Below are positions 34,701 through 43,193 of a stretch of DNA of 64,000 nucleotides, piece after piece (positions within the stretch are counted from its first letter, which is position 1; every line of letters begins with the position of its first letter). A program made the translations under genes and the position numbers. The notes under the pieces were generated by a model. The model was given only the letters and a program-made list of their open reading frames with translations, did no database searches and was not told where the DNA came from. The stretch comes from Obelidium mucronatum (taxonomy: Eukaryota > Chytridiomycota > Chytridiomycetes > Chytridiales > Chytriomycetaceae): contig JAIVFH010000040.1 of the NCBI GenBank assembly GCA_025765595.1, forward strand, positions 62,001-126,000, given 5' to 3'.

Positions 34701-35322
34701 ACACGTATCCCAGCACGTGTAACTCACCCCGTTATAGCAGCCACGCGCACATTCGGGTTCTCCTCACGGGCATGCCTGAGATACTCCGCTATGACCTCTG
34801 TTTTCCCGGTACCCATTGTGGACTTCAACACAACCCAACGTTCCCGATCCTCCTACATGCGCATGTGTTCGTGTTCGTATCCCGCTTGGTTAATATGCCT
34901 GCACCCGTTGCCAAGTTTGACAACTCGCGTGTTTTCAACGTGGATAATGGGAGAGTCCCACGTGGGAACTTCAAATATGGACTGCCCGCACGTAAAGCAA
35001 AACATCATACGAGTGAAACCGAACAGACGCACGTGCGCCAAAGGAATACCCTCTCGCCCCTCACACTCCACGTGGTACACGTAGTCTCCAACAACGGTGT
35101 CCTTGAATGCTACCCCTTCGTCACCGTCTTCCAGCCGATAGACCCGCGCCGTGTCCAACAAGAACGACGACTTACCCTCACGCGCACCACCGCCGCCGCT
35201 GTTCGTCTGCACGAGCAGCATCCACCAGCTGTGCCCCGCGATTCACGCCATGTGTTTCAAATCTAGCAAACGTTTCCAGAAGACTAATGGCGTGTTCAAA
35301 GACTTAGAGACAGTGATCAACT

Positions 35323-35496
35323 GTTGGAATTTAGGGGCCATTCCGAGGGGGTATCGTGTTGGGTTATAGGCACGTGTGCCACGTGAGAACTACACGTGGG
35401 CAATTCTAATGTTAATTACACCATTTCAGTTCTCACGTGGCACACGTGCCTATAACCCAACACAATACCCCCTCGGAATGGCCCCTAAATTCCAAC
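35323..35496. repeat. palindrome with 69-bp arms and 36-bp spacer
   Basis: Arms 35323-35391 and 35428-35496 are inverted copies with about one mismatch. Each contains GGCACGTGTGCCACGTGAG and CCATTCCGAGGGGGTAT. It could be the fused termini of two elements in head-to-head arrangement, or a hairpin replication end. Confidence 0.9.
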
Positions 35497-35699
35497 TAAA
35501 ATTCGCGAAAACGGATTGCAGGTAATTAAGTCCGGCTCCTGGGTCCAGTAGCTTCCTTGTGTCAGTTCCGTTTGCCTTTTTGATTTTGTTTATTGTGTTT
35601 GCCAAGTCTTGGTAGGTTGTTAGAACCAGATAGTCAATAAAAGACTTAAGGGTTCTTGAAGGCACGAGGGCTTAGGGGGCACGAGGGCTTGTCCAATAA

Positions 35700-36090
35700 C
35701 GGCTTGAGGTCACGAGAGACGGAACAAAGAGTTACAAAACTGTAAAACTAACACAGAATGTATTGAAACTGAACTAAAACTCAGAGCAGAAAGCTTGCTA
35801 TTTATGCAAGTTCTGGAATTTCAAATAACAAAAGTTCAAAACAGAAAACAAACTGAAAATCAAATAGAAATTGTGATAGCAAGAGTGATAGCACAATAAT
35901 ATGTGAAATCAAGAATGATATCACAAAATGAAACAGAAAAACTTAGTAAAGTGACAAATCAAAGATGACAAATACAAAAATAGAAACTTAAAGTAAAATG
36001 TTACTAGCGGGGATCAAACCCGTGTTTCCACCGTGAGAGTCGCGCGCAATGACCACTAAGCTACGGAAGTATAGAGAAATATCCCTATAA
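35700..36090 (-). mobile_element. tRNA-Glu-derived SINE (candidate)
   Basis: Read on the minus strand, 36071-36003 resembles a tRNA gene: A box TAGCTTAGTGG (36063-36053), an anticodon-loop-like ACTCTCACGGTGGA as in tRNA-Glu (CTC), and B box GGTTTGATCCC (36020-36010) followed by CCCGCTAG. The acceptor stem is only partly paired (about 5 of 7), so it is a tRNA-derived pol III promoter rather than a working tRNA. An AT-rich body of about 300 bp follows toward 35700. The exact 3' end and target duplication are not determined. Confidence 0.6.
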
Positions 36091-36908
36091 GACGGGTGAT
36101 TCCTAACATAGGTTCCGCTCCCAGAGACGCTGTGTCCATTTTCGTTGACCCTGTGGTTGCCAACTGCAATCAAAGTTTCCTTCACTTGTGAAACTGAAAT
36201 ACCATGATTGGCCATTGCTGTTACGAGACGTACATCATCGGGATGCAACTGGCGATTTGCACCAAAGCGTGCAGTCCATTTATCAACAACTGGACTACGG
36301 TTGTGCCCCTTTGATTCCAACTCAAAACACTGCTGGAGCTTGAGTTTGGCTGGTGCGGTCAAGGCCCACTTCTTACCAATAGGTTTTGTTCCAATCAGCG
36401 AGAATTTGCAGTCTGTTTTTTTGGTCCTTCCGTTTCGTTGTTTTGTGAGATCCACGGAGATCTTGGGCTTGTGTTTCCCAGCAAGATGACATAAAAATGT
36501 AGCTGTAGAGCGTATAAGTATTATAAGTATAATCAAGGAAATCTTGCTCTAGTCACCTCCTCGAATCTCTTTCTTTACATTGTATTGAATGTGCCCCAAA
36601 ATCAACGGCATCTTGATTGACAGAAACAGAGCCTTGATGCGGCTTGTGAACACTGCATAACAATCCTCCTCCACTCCACAAACAGCCGTAACAAAGTCAC
36701 TGTCATTGAGTTCATGATTTGATTCCGCCGGAGAGCCACTTGTTTCTGGATGGGAGTCCCTTGCTTCATCTATTTCATCACTGGAAGCAACACCTGCAGT
36801 TGGAGAAGTTGCCCCGAAAGTGGAGTCTGTGGAGACGGATGCTGCAACTGAAAGAATATTAAGATATTCAGTGTTGTTGGTGTAATTGGTTGAAGCATCA
36901 TCATTCAT
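35988..36908 (-). pseudogene. MULE transposase, N-terminal DNA-binding part
   Basis: Two exons join across a short intron (donor GAG|GTGACT near 36553, acceptor CTACAG near 36499). Exon 1 starts MNDDASTNYTNNTEYLNI and is acidic and serine-rich. Exon 2 gives FLCHLAGKHKPKISVDLTKQ, RNGRTKKTDCKFSLIG and KKWALTAPAKLKLQQC with ELESKGHNRSP, the C...C...HNH-type zinc-binding domain (FAR1/MULE type) that recognises terminal repeats. After SVSQVKETLIAVGN the reading enters the SINE, and the DDE core does not follow. Confidence 0.7.
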
Positions 36909-37140
36909 GGATCTAACTGCTTCAGTTACTATATTGTTGTTCGGTTGTTAGGGGCCCTTTCAATTCAGATCATGATGCACAATATACCAGAATGCATTGG
37001 GAGGCTGAAAACGGCAGATGGTGGTTCAGGAGTTGCACTCGTAGACCTGGTAGCTGGACTTTGCCAGACTGAATTTGAAGGAGTGACAGAAAATCTGTTT
37101 TGAAAACACTAATCCCAACAATTTCCGCAACAACAATATG

Positions 37141-37298
37141 CTAGATGCACAGTCGCGTAACGTCGGCATTTATGCAATCCCATGTCACTTTTTTCTTTAC
37201 AGCGATATGAATCAGTGTCATGAGTGCACATGGACCGCAGTTGTGGTGATCTTGTTGCTGAGGGTATTTGTCGATTGGGTCAGTCCTACCATTATAAT
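37141..37298 (-). pseudogene. Ulp1-like protease, C-terminal part with catalytic Cys
   Basis: The minus-strand frame reads PQQQDHHNCGPCALMTLIHI, AVKKKVTWDCINADVTRLCI and stop. QxDxxNCGPC is the active-site Cys motif of C48/Ulp1 proteases. It continues the protease ORF that stops at 39771, from which it is separated by the Harbinger-like insertion. The exact splice or join is not resolved. Confidence 0.75.
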
Positions 37299-37541
37299 AG
37301 ACATGTGCCGGTTTTTACCGGCGATCGATACATCGATAATAAGCTATAATAAACTATAATGTTTTACCGTGTTTTATTGCTATTTAGCGCTCATCGTATC
37401 GCGGCATATTTTATCGCTAAATAAAATAAATAAATAACATAAAAATAAACTGTCATAAAAATTATACTCCTAGCAATAGAATAGTTAAATAATTAAAATA
37501 AAACTTTATTTATATTTCCGTCACTCATTTTCCTCAGTTCT

Positions 37542-38535
37542 CTACGGGTATCGCTGCTGGTTTCTGAAGGTATACATTGTGGTTGAATGAATAATCACTT
37601 TGACGATGTTCCATAGATAGGAGTGGGTCATTTGACCCCTGTCAAACGATTCGGGAATTCTTCGAACGCGATTCGTATGTTTGATGGCTGTGTATTGTTT
37701 GGCAAACCCAAAGGAGTGTTCCACAACAATACGGTTGACTGAATGCATCTGGTTGTATGCAAGCTTGAACGGTGTCAGAGGGCTCCTTGCCGTTGCCTTG
37801 AAAGGCACTATCAGACTCAATCCGCGTCCACGCGGCCCTACGTAGCCCTTATCTGCCAAGACCAGCTCTCCTGGATCCAACTGCGGATGATCTTGTGCGT
37901 ACATTGTCATGTCATGTACTGAGCCTTTGAACATCTAGTAAAAGTGAGCAGTCTAACAACCACACCTCCACCATCACTCACCCTATCACCCATCCAGCAA
38001 ATGTTCCCGCGATTGTCTGTAAGACATTGAATTTTGACGCAATGCCTCTTGTATTTACCAGAGAAAAACCTTCTCTGTTTTCGATGAGGAGGTCTTTGGA
38101 TGTAAACCTAGAAAAAGACAGACTTAAAGACAAGTATAGAAGAAAATAAAGAAAAATCAAAGATTTAACTTAGTAACTTACTGGAAAAGCGTCAAGTGAA
38201 AGGCGGTGGCGTAGGTCAAAAGATCCATCAGAGATGTCATTGGCATCACACCAGCGATCATCCCACACCTCCTCCAGTTCGTTAATGACGCTTCCCAAAT
38301 AAATTATACCCTTTTTAATCTTTCCAGCCAAGGATCCGTAGGACTTTCGGGTTTTGTATTCAGCAGAGGCCCGTTTAGTTGTATCTGTTTTCAAACTCTG
38401 AAAACAATTGAACAGGCACTTGCAGGTCTTGATGGGGGTATTTCTGCCGCAATACTTGAGAAAAAGGGACTCCATCGTATCTTGATCCAGCCCTGTTGAC
38501 GCCCGTAAGCTCCCAATGACAAAACTCCATGACAT
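37542..38535 (-). CDS. Harbinger-like (DDE_4) transposase
   Basis: Three coding blocks are seen. 38535-38170 reads MSWSFVIGSLRASTGLDQDT ... SFDLRHRLSLDAF. 38109-37980 is spliced to VYIQRPPHRKQRRFFSGKYK and RHCVKIQCLTDNRGNICWMG. 37934-37542 starts MFKGSVHDMTMYAQDHPQLD and continues GELVLADKGYVG, with the catalytic Glu in NRIVVEHSFGFAKQYTAIKH. GSVHD, LADKGY and VEH are the hallmark motifs of the HARBI1/PIF family. The upstream HTH region is short. It appears intact and could be active. Confidence 0.82.
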
Positions 38536-38669
38536 TTTTTAAGTTAAAACCTACACCAAGTTAGAAAACCAAATTAAAAAGCAAAATTAGAAAGCAAAAT
38601 TAGAAAACCAAATTAGATTTATGTTTATTTGTATAAGAGAAGTACTTGAACCAGGTAAAGTCCCACAAA

Positions 38670-39419
38670 ATGTCCGAAAAACTCTCAAAGGTCCAAAAAT
38701 CCCCCAAAACTCCCAGCGCAGCCAAGAAATCCAAATCTCCCACTCCATTTGATGATATTAAACCACTCTTCTTGTCTCCAAGAAAGAGAAAGCTGATGGG
38801 AGGATGGTAAGCTCCAACATTCCAGTCTTCCTGACCCCACCCCAATTTTAACTCTGCACTTTCATTCAGGTTCTTCAAGACTAGTGCGTTGGAACGTACA
38901 AAATTTACTGGGTTAGCGGCGGTCATCAAAAACAAGTTAAACCTTACTGTGGACTCAAAGGCACTCAAGCTGAAGGGAAAAGATCTGGACGAGCTTGCAA
39001 AACAACATGGAGTAAGTGAAAGTGATGATGAGGGGGAAGGGGTTGAAGCAGATGCACTCTTGGCAGATATCCAAGAGTCTGCAGCAGGAACTTCAAGTGA
39101 CCATCTTACCAGATACGTCAAGCAGATTGCCGGCAGTCTCAGCAGGATCGCGGCTTCCCAAGAGTCCCTGGTGAAACAAAACGCTGCCCAGTCGTTGCGC
39201 CAGAATATTGCTGCTGTGTCTCGGGCGGGACTTTCGCATGATGACGTAGAGGCCATGAAGCTGTCAAAAACGGACCTCGCAAAGGTTGCTGCCAACAAAA
39301 GAAAATCAGCAAAGGCGGCGATCACCAAGAAAACAACCAAGAAATCAAAGGGGAATGTGGTTGTTGAGGAAGAAGAGGAAGACATACTTGATGAGGAGGA
39401 GAGTGACGAAGAACCATAA
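38670..39419 (+). CDS. Harbinger-element accessory protein
   Basis: The two exons (38670-38806 and 38870-39419) give a protein of about 228 aa. It starts MSEKLSKVQKSPKTPSAAKK and contains LSPRKRKLMGGW-FFKTSAL, a central helical part LERTKFTGLAAVIKNKLNLT and a coiled stretch DHLTRYVKQIAGSLSRIAAS. The C-terminus is very basic (KKTTKKSKG) and then very acidic (EEEEEDILDEEESDEE). Known Harbingers encode a Myb/SANT DNA-binding partner that brings the transposase into the nucleus; the position suggests the same job here. I do not see a clear Myb domain, so it may be a different type of partner. Confidence 0.7.
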
Positions 39420-39770
39420 TAATGCGGATGAGGATGATCAAAGTGGGGGATTTGATACTTACTAGAACAATAGGGACTGGTCGGGTGGTTGAGGGCAGCG
39501 TTTCTTTGTTCTTTTTTTTTCGATCGAGAGTTATCGCATTGTCACGATAATTTATCGTGTGGTTATTGTCAAATAAAGAGAATTATGATATTTTCTTATT
39601 TATTGCTATAAAACTCTATAAATATCGATGAGAATACCGTGGTTTAGCGATAATTACGGTAAACCTATATCCAACGATCATCGATAGTTGAACATCGATG
39701 ATAATCGCTAAATAAAAAAAAACGGCACATGTCTAATGTGTTAAACTTCTTTATGCAAGTGAAGAAAGAT

Positions 39771-41036
39771 TCACCGGTATTGTGAGATCCCTGATTTGCA
39801 ACAGCCTGCAATGTCTGCCAGAATCTCCACAGCTTGCAACCAGTACTTTTCCGGCTTCCGTTCCTTGGTGTGTGTTTTCCTTAAATCCCACAGAGAGTCA
39901 CCATACTGGACCAAGTGTTGGTGTATGTCAACATAACCGGCAACCCAATGAGAATTGTGCACAAACGTGGGCACAAGAATGCGAGCGTAAGAAAAATTCA
40001 TTGACGTTGATAGATAGTAATTTGTTCCTATCTTCTTGGCCAATATGGAATCCGTTTTATGCCCAGTCGAAAGTAGGGACATAACCGCTTGAAGATCCCC
40101 TGAATCCAACACAATCTCATTGTCTATCTTCATCTTCATTACTAGCGCTTTCAATGTAAAGGCAATGAGTCCATCGTGAAACCAGTTATTCCCAGAGATA
40201 CCGATAACAGCCTCTAGTGTTATGTCTGGGTGAATGTGTCCAATTTGCAATGGCATTGTCGGAAAATTAGTAAGTAAGGACTGCACAAAGGAACCACTGC
40301 TTGTACTGTTTTTATGAGCTTCAACCCATCTGACAACCATTTTCAGATCTTCACGCAAGGTCTTGAGCTGGTAGTATACAACTTGTCCGTTAACTTCTGC
40401 ATGAGTATACGCAGTACCATCCACAATGGCAACGGAATCTCTTTTTCGGTTTAACAGCAGCTCATTTTCAATGCTTCGTGCCACGTCAGGTGGAAGAAGG
40501 CGGCGGACATGATCTCCATTTGGCATCACACAAAGACAGTCAGTGGAAATCAGAAATTCGGCATTCTTGCTCACTTCTGCAAGTGTTTGGTATTGTATTT
40601 GCCGAATATTGTTTGGTGTAAGACTACGAGATGCAGGGATGAAGTTGCCGGGAGCATTGATTAGATCGCCCACTGTCCAAGTGGAGCGAGCGGTTGCGGC
40701 TGGATGCAAACGTCTTCCATCTTCAGGGATGGAAATTACAGCTCCATTGGTGTCGCCATCTTCATCAAGCACTATAGGTATATGCTTGACAGGTGCTTGA
40801 AGCGCTTGCCTCTGTGCTCCTACAGAGCTGGAGCATGCTCGAATATTACTGCTGTTGCTTGGAAGCAGGGCACCGGATCTGCTACGTGTGCCGAGGCGTG
40901 TTTTTCCATGCATGACGGCAAGCAGCGGGACGACTTTGTCACTGATTTTTTTCAACTCCGCTGCTGTCAAACATTGCAGCAACGGTGTCCAAAGTTGTTT
41001 AAAAAATGATTTATTGGGGGGGCATGGAATAAGCAT
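39771..41036 (-). pseudogene. Ulp1/C48-like cysteine protease of the MULE, N-terminal part
   Basis: The ORF opens inside the right terminal inverted repeat (MLIPCPPNKSFFKQLWTPLL). The protease fold begins with NNWFHDGLIAFTLKALVMKM and includes the catalytic His in VHNSHWVAGYVDIHQHLVQY and Asp in GDSLWDLRKTHTKE. It then runs to GCCKSGISQYR and stops 37 bp before the Harbinger-like insertion; the Cys motif lies beyond the insertion at 37141-37298. Ulp1-like proteases deconjugate SUMO. Their role in MULEs is unknown, but they recur in several such elements. Confidence 0.78.
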
Positions 41037-41128
41037 CCAGGTTATTTAACGGACCCCCGCATGGTCCTATTGTGTGCGGGGGGTGCATGAAATAGATCGT
41101 GCAGGGGGGGCATGAAATAATTATTTCC
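40975..41128. repeat. right terminal inverted repeat of the MULE
   Basis: This is the reverse complement of 30579-30735; it ends ATAATTATTTCC before the 9-bp duplication TTTAAAAAT (41129-41137). It contains the start codon of the Ulp1-like gene. Confidence 0.9.
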
Positions 41129-41543
41129 TTTAAAAATAACAACGCCAAAGGCGTGGTTTATAAGCGCTGCAGCTATTGACCCAATTACGTGTGTATTTGA
41201 ATTCTGTCACTTGTACTTGTGAGACTGACGTTCAAATGGCAGATTCGGTGGACTTTCCTTCTTTATTCCCTTGATTGTGCAGGCTTTATTGGCTGGAAGC
41301 GGTTTCATGCATGTCGACCATACAATTCCATGTAACACAACTTCAAGTTATACATGTGACATTTACTTTGGCGGAGCCTGGTTGGATGTTACGGCCTTCT
41401 ATTTCTATAATGTCGCAATTGCCACAGTTATTCAAATGGTTATATTCATCACTTGCGGATCGATTGCAGATCATCGAGGTACCTATTGAATTTCCACATT
41501 TTATTCCAACCATGCGAGCCTGAATAGATTGGCGAAAATCAAT

Positions 41544-41553
41544 CCTTTTTAGC
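41544..41553 (+). repeat. 5' asymmetric terminal inverted repeat of the Helentron
   Basis: CCTTTTTAGC matches, in reverse complement, GCTAAAAAGG at 51796-51805. Confidence 0.8.
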
Positions 41554-41670
41554 CTCAGCTATAAAGCTACACATCCTTTTTCTCTGTGCGGCGACATTTT
41601 GCTGAGCCACTATTATAATAAAGTGATCGCCCCACTATTTCATTGATTTTTCAATAAACACCGAAATTCA

Positions 41671-41739
41671 GTTTCCAATAATTACAAAATATTGGAAGTC
41701 ACTCAAAATTCAGTTTCCAATAATTCCAAAATATTGGAA
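41671..41739. repeat. two hairpin units near the Helentron 5' end
   Basis: Two tandem units (41671-41697 and 41713-41739) with arms TTTCCAATA and TATTGGAA lie outside the coding part, between the 5' end and the stop of the minus-strand gene. A diverged unit follows at about 41845. Confidence 0.8.
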
Positions 41740-41947
41740 GTCACTCCCCACTATAAACAGGAGTTGAGGGCCACCACTGCATACATGGCTGGTACTGCTA
41801 ATTTCTTTAGTTCGGAAATGTCACCTTAAGTGTGATATTCTGTTTCCAATAAGGGCGGAATATTGCTACACTATATTGCACAAAAATTGAAGAGCAGATA
41901 ATGGGCTTTATTAACCTAGTGATGACAAATTCAATATAAATAGCTAT

Positions 41948-43030
41948 TACCATTCATCCTCCTTAGCCACCACGTCCTTTTTTCCAAACACAACTCTGTC
42001 AACGTTGCCGTTTTCATCTTCATTGCGTTCAAACAAGACAACAAAGGTAGGGACAAAAGACACGTCTCCATTGGAATCCAGTTTGACTGTTGCAGAAACC
42101 AAAACAAAGTCACCTGGGAGCAAATGGGCAAGACGTTTGTTCTTTTGGAGTTCCTTCAGATCAAAGTCCTTTTTTGAGCAGTCAAAAAGAGGTATGAATG
42201 GAACACCGTCCTCATTTAGATTGTAAGGTCTGTTGGCTGCTGGTGGGCGTCTTCCGGGAGTTCTAGAAGGAGTACTTGCATTGGGTTTTGGTGGTGGTCT
42301 CATAGGAGTGTTTGTTGCTTTCGCAGAGCTCTCTGGCCCTGTAATTGTAACAGTTATGTAAGTCGGATAGCAGGATAAAGTAATACTCACAGTAGGTACG
42401 ACAAAAACGAATCCAATCAACGTCATCATGAACGCCAAAATCGAACGGCTTTGGCATTGGTTCTGATCCAATTCGCTTCGTCAGAAAGTCGCTGAAACCC
42501 TCGGCATGGGCTGATCTCAACAAAGACCGACAGAAAATACTTCCAACCAAGAACGGAGTGTTTTCAGTTGGGGGGCGGAAGACTCCATCTGTTCTATTGA
42601 GAACTTCACAAGGAAACAAGAAGGATGCAGGAATTTGCTTCTTCTCGAGGGTAGTTACGCCAAGGTAATATCCCGCTGAAAGAGAGAAATGAAGTTAGTG
42701 TCTATGCTTCCAATAAAATAAAAACATTGGAAGTTCCAATGCCTTCCAATAAATGAAAAACATTGGAAGTTAATTGTCCTTCCAATAAAGCAAAAACATT
42801 GGAACTAAACCTGGTTCGCCAAAAAAAAACTTTTGGTAACTCGCTGGACTGCGAATCACATCTGGGACGCCAAGACCGTTAGCAATGACACCAGCTTTTG
42901 ACTCAAGTAGACGAAGAATGTCAGCCAAGTTTTTTGGAGTCCGAGAAGATGCATCGCCGGAGAGGAATTTTGCAAGACTAACAGTGGCAGGTCGAGCAGA
43001 CGTTTCAGAGTCCCAGTTAGCACTGAGCAT
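41948..43030 (-). CDS. Helentron accessory protein A, function unknown
   Basis: Three exons give a protein of about 300 aa. It starts MLSANWDSETSARPATVSLA at 43030 and includes NLADILRLLESKAGVIANGL and SYQKFFFGEPG. An intron with three hairpin units comes next, then YYLGVTTLEKKQIPASFLFP, NTPFLVGSIFCRSLLRSAHA and KPFDFGVHDDVDWIRFCR, followed by a Pro-rich linker (TPMRPPPKPNASTPSRTPG). The C-terminal part is beta-rich: GDFVLVSATVKLDSNGDVSF and VPTFVVLFERNEDEN. I recognise no family. Some Helitrons carry RPA-like OB-fold genes, and the C-terminal stretch could be such a fold, but this is only a guess. Confidence 0.6.
42708..42805. repeat. three hairpin units in intron of accessory gene A
   Basis: Three units with arms CTTCCAATAAA/AACATTGGAAG are strung together between donor (about 42811) and acceptor (about 42677) of the minus-strand gene. 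Confidence 0.85.
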
Positions 43031-43193
43031 TTAGGGAATCGGTAGGGAAGGTTTTGAGGGGTGGGTAGGTAGTTTGAGGGGGCAGGGATGTTGCCTTTAT
43101 ACCTTTTTCCCGCCTGGCCAAGCAGTGTGAATATCCAAGCAACGTGAATTAAGGCCTCCAAGCAATTTGGAGAGAATCCAAGATTTTTTCAAA

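Larger units (their letters stand above)
32389..35250 (-). pseudogene. SF2-type helicase (origin-binding-protein-like) gene, interrupted by a LINE
   Basis: Reading 35250 to 32410 on the minus strand gives SFLLDTARVYRLEDGDEGVA, HVECEGREGIPLAHV, a CFTCGQ zinc-like motif, then after an intron ERWVVLKSTMGTGKTEVIAE (Walker A) and YLRHAREENPNVRVAAITG. It is joined across an intron to YTSLARALATRLGLAFYKDM and TWDIVILDEAGLLRQHTTT (Walker B DEAG). The STMGTGKT...DEAG pattern and the R-x-LA-LA-RL region resemble the origin-binding helicase family (Herpes_ori_bp-like), seen also in other mobile elements. The intron between the two halves now contains the LINE. The 3' end past VKPLQVGVLDSTH is not resolved. 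Family assignment is tentative. Confidence 0.6.
32331..35496 (-). mobile_element. CACGTG-rich segment with helicase gene, nested in the MULE
   Basis: This segment differs sharply from its surroundings: 15 CACGTG palindromes occur in about 1.35 kb once the internal LINE is removed. It encodes a helicase on the minus strand, has two near-identical inverted-repeat stretches (32346-32397 and 34650-34700) and ends in a palindrome with 69-bp arms (35323-35496). I take it as a separate mobile or virus-like element that interrupted or replaced the transposase core. Its exact ends and class are not determined. Confidence 0.55.
37299..39734. mobile_element. Harbinger-like DNA transposon (2.44 kb) inserted in the Ulp1-like gene
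   Basis: Terminal inverted repeats AGACATGTGCCG (37299) and CGGCACATGTCT (39723-39734) are flanked by AAT on both sides, a 3-bp target duplication as usual for PIF/Harbinger elements. Both ends have AT-rich subterminal repeats with ATCGATAAT and ATCGCTAAATAAA motifs. The element carries a DDE transposase on the minus strand and a second gene on the plus strand, divergently arranged, as Harbingers often do. Confidence 0.85.
30579..41128 (-). mobile_element. Mutator-like element (MULE) with Ulp1-type protease gene, carrying nested insertions
   Basis: The element is bounded by terminal inverted repeats of about 150 bp that begin GGAAATAATTATTTCATG and by a 9-bp duplication of TTTAAAAAT, both typical of Mutator-like elements. 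Both element genes run on the minus strand: a transposase (N-terminal zinc-binding exons 36908-35988, C-terminal SWIM part 32340-30835) and an Ulp1/C48-like protease (41036 down to 37141). Plant Kaonashi MULEs are known to pair a transposase with an Ulp1-like protease, so the combination has precedent. The catalytic DDE core of the transposase is not visible where it should be. At least four later insertions lie inside. It sits in the first intron of Atg22 copy 4. Confidence 0.85.

Noticed and set aside
34553..35266. Plus-strand ORF of 237 codons across the helicase region
   Set aside because: The minus strand carries Walker A and zinc-like motifs in the same interval; the plus-strand product has no recognisable motif.
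36003..36071. Functional tRNA-Glu gene
   Set aside because: The acceptor stem is only partly paired and the B box is GGTTTGATCCC; it continues into an AT-rich body, which fits a SINE head better.
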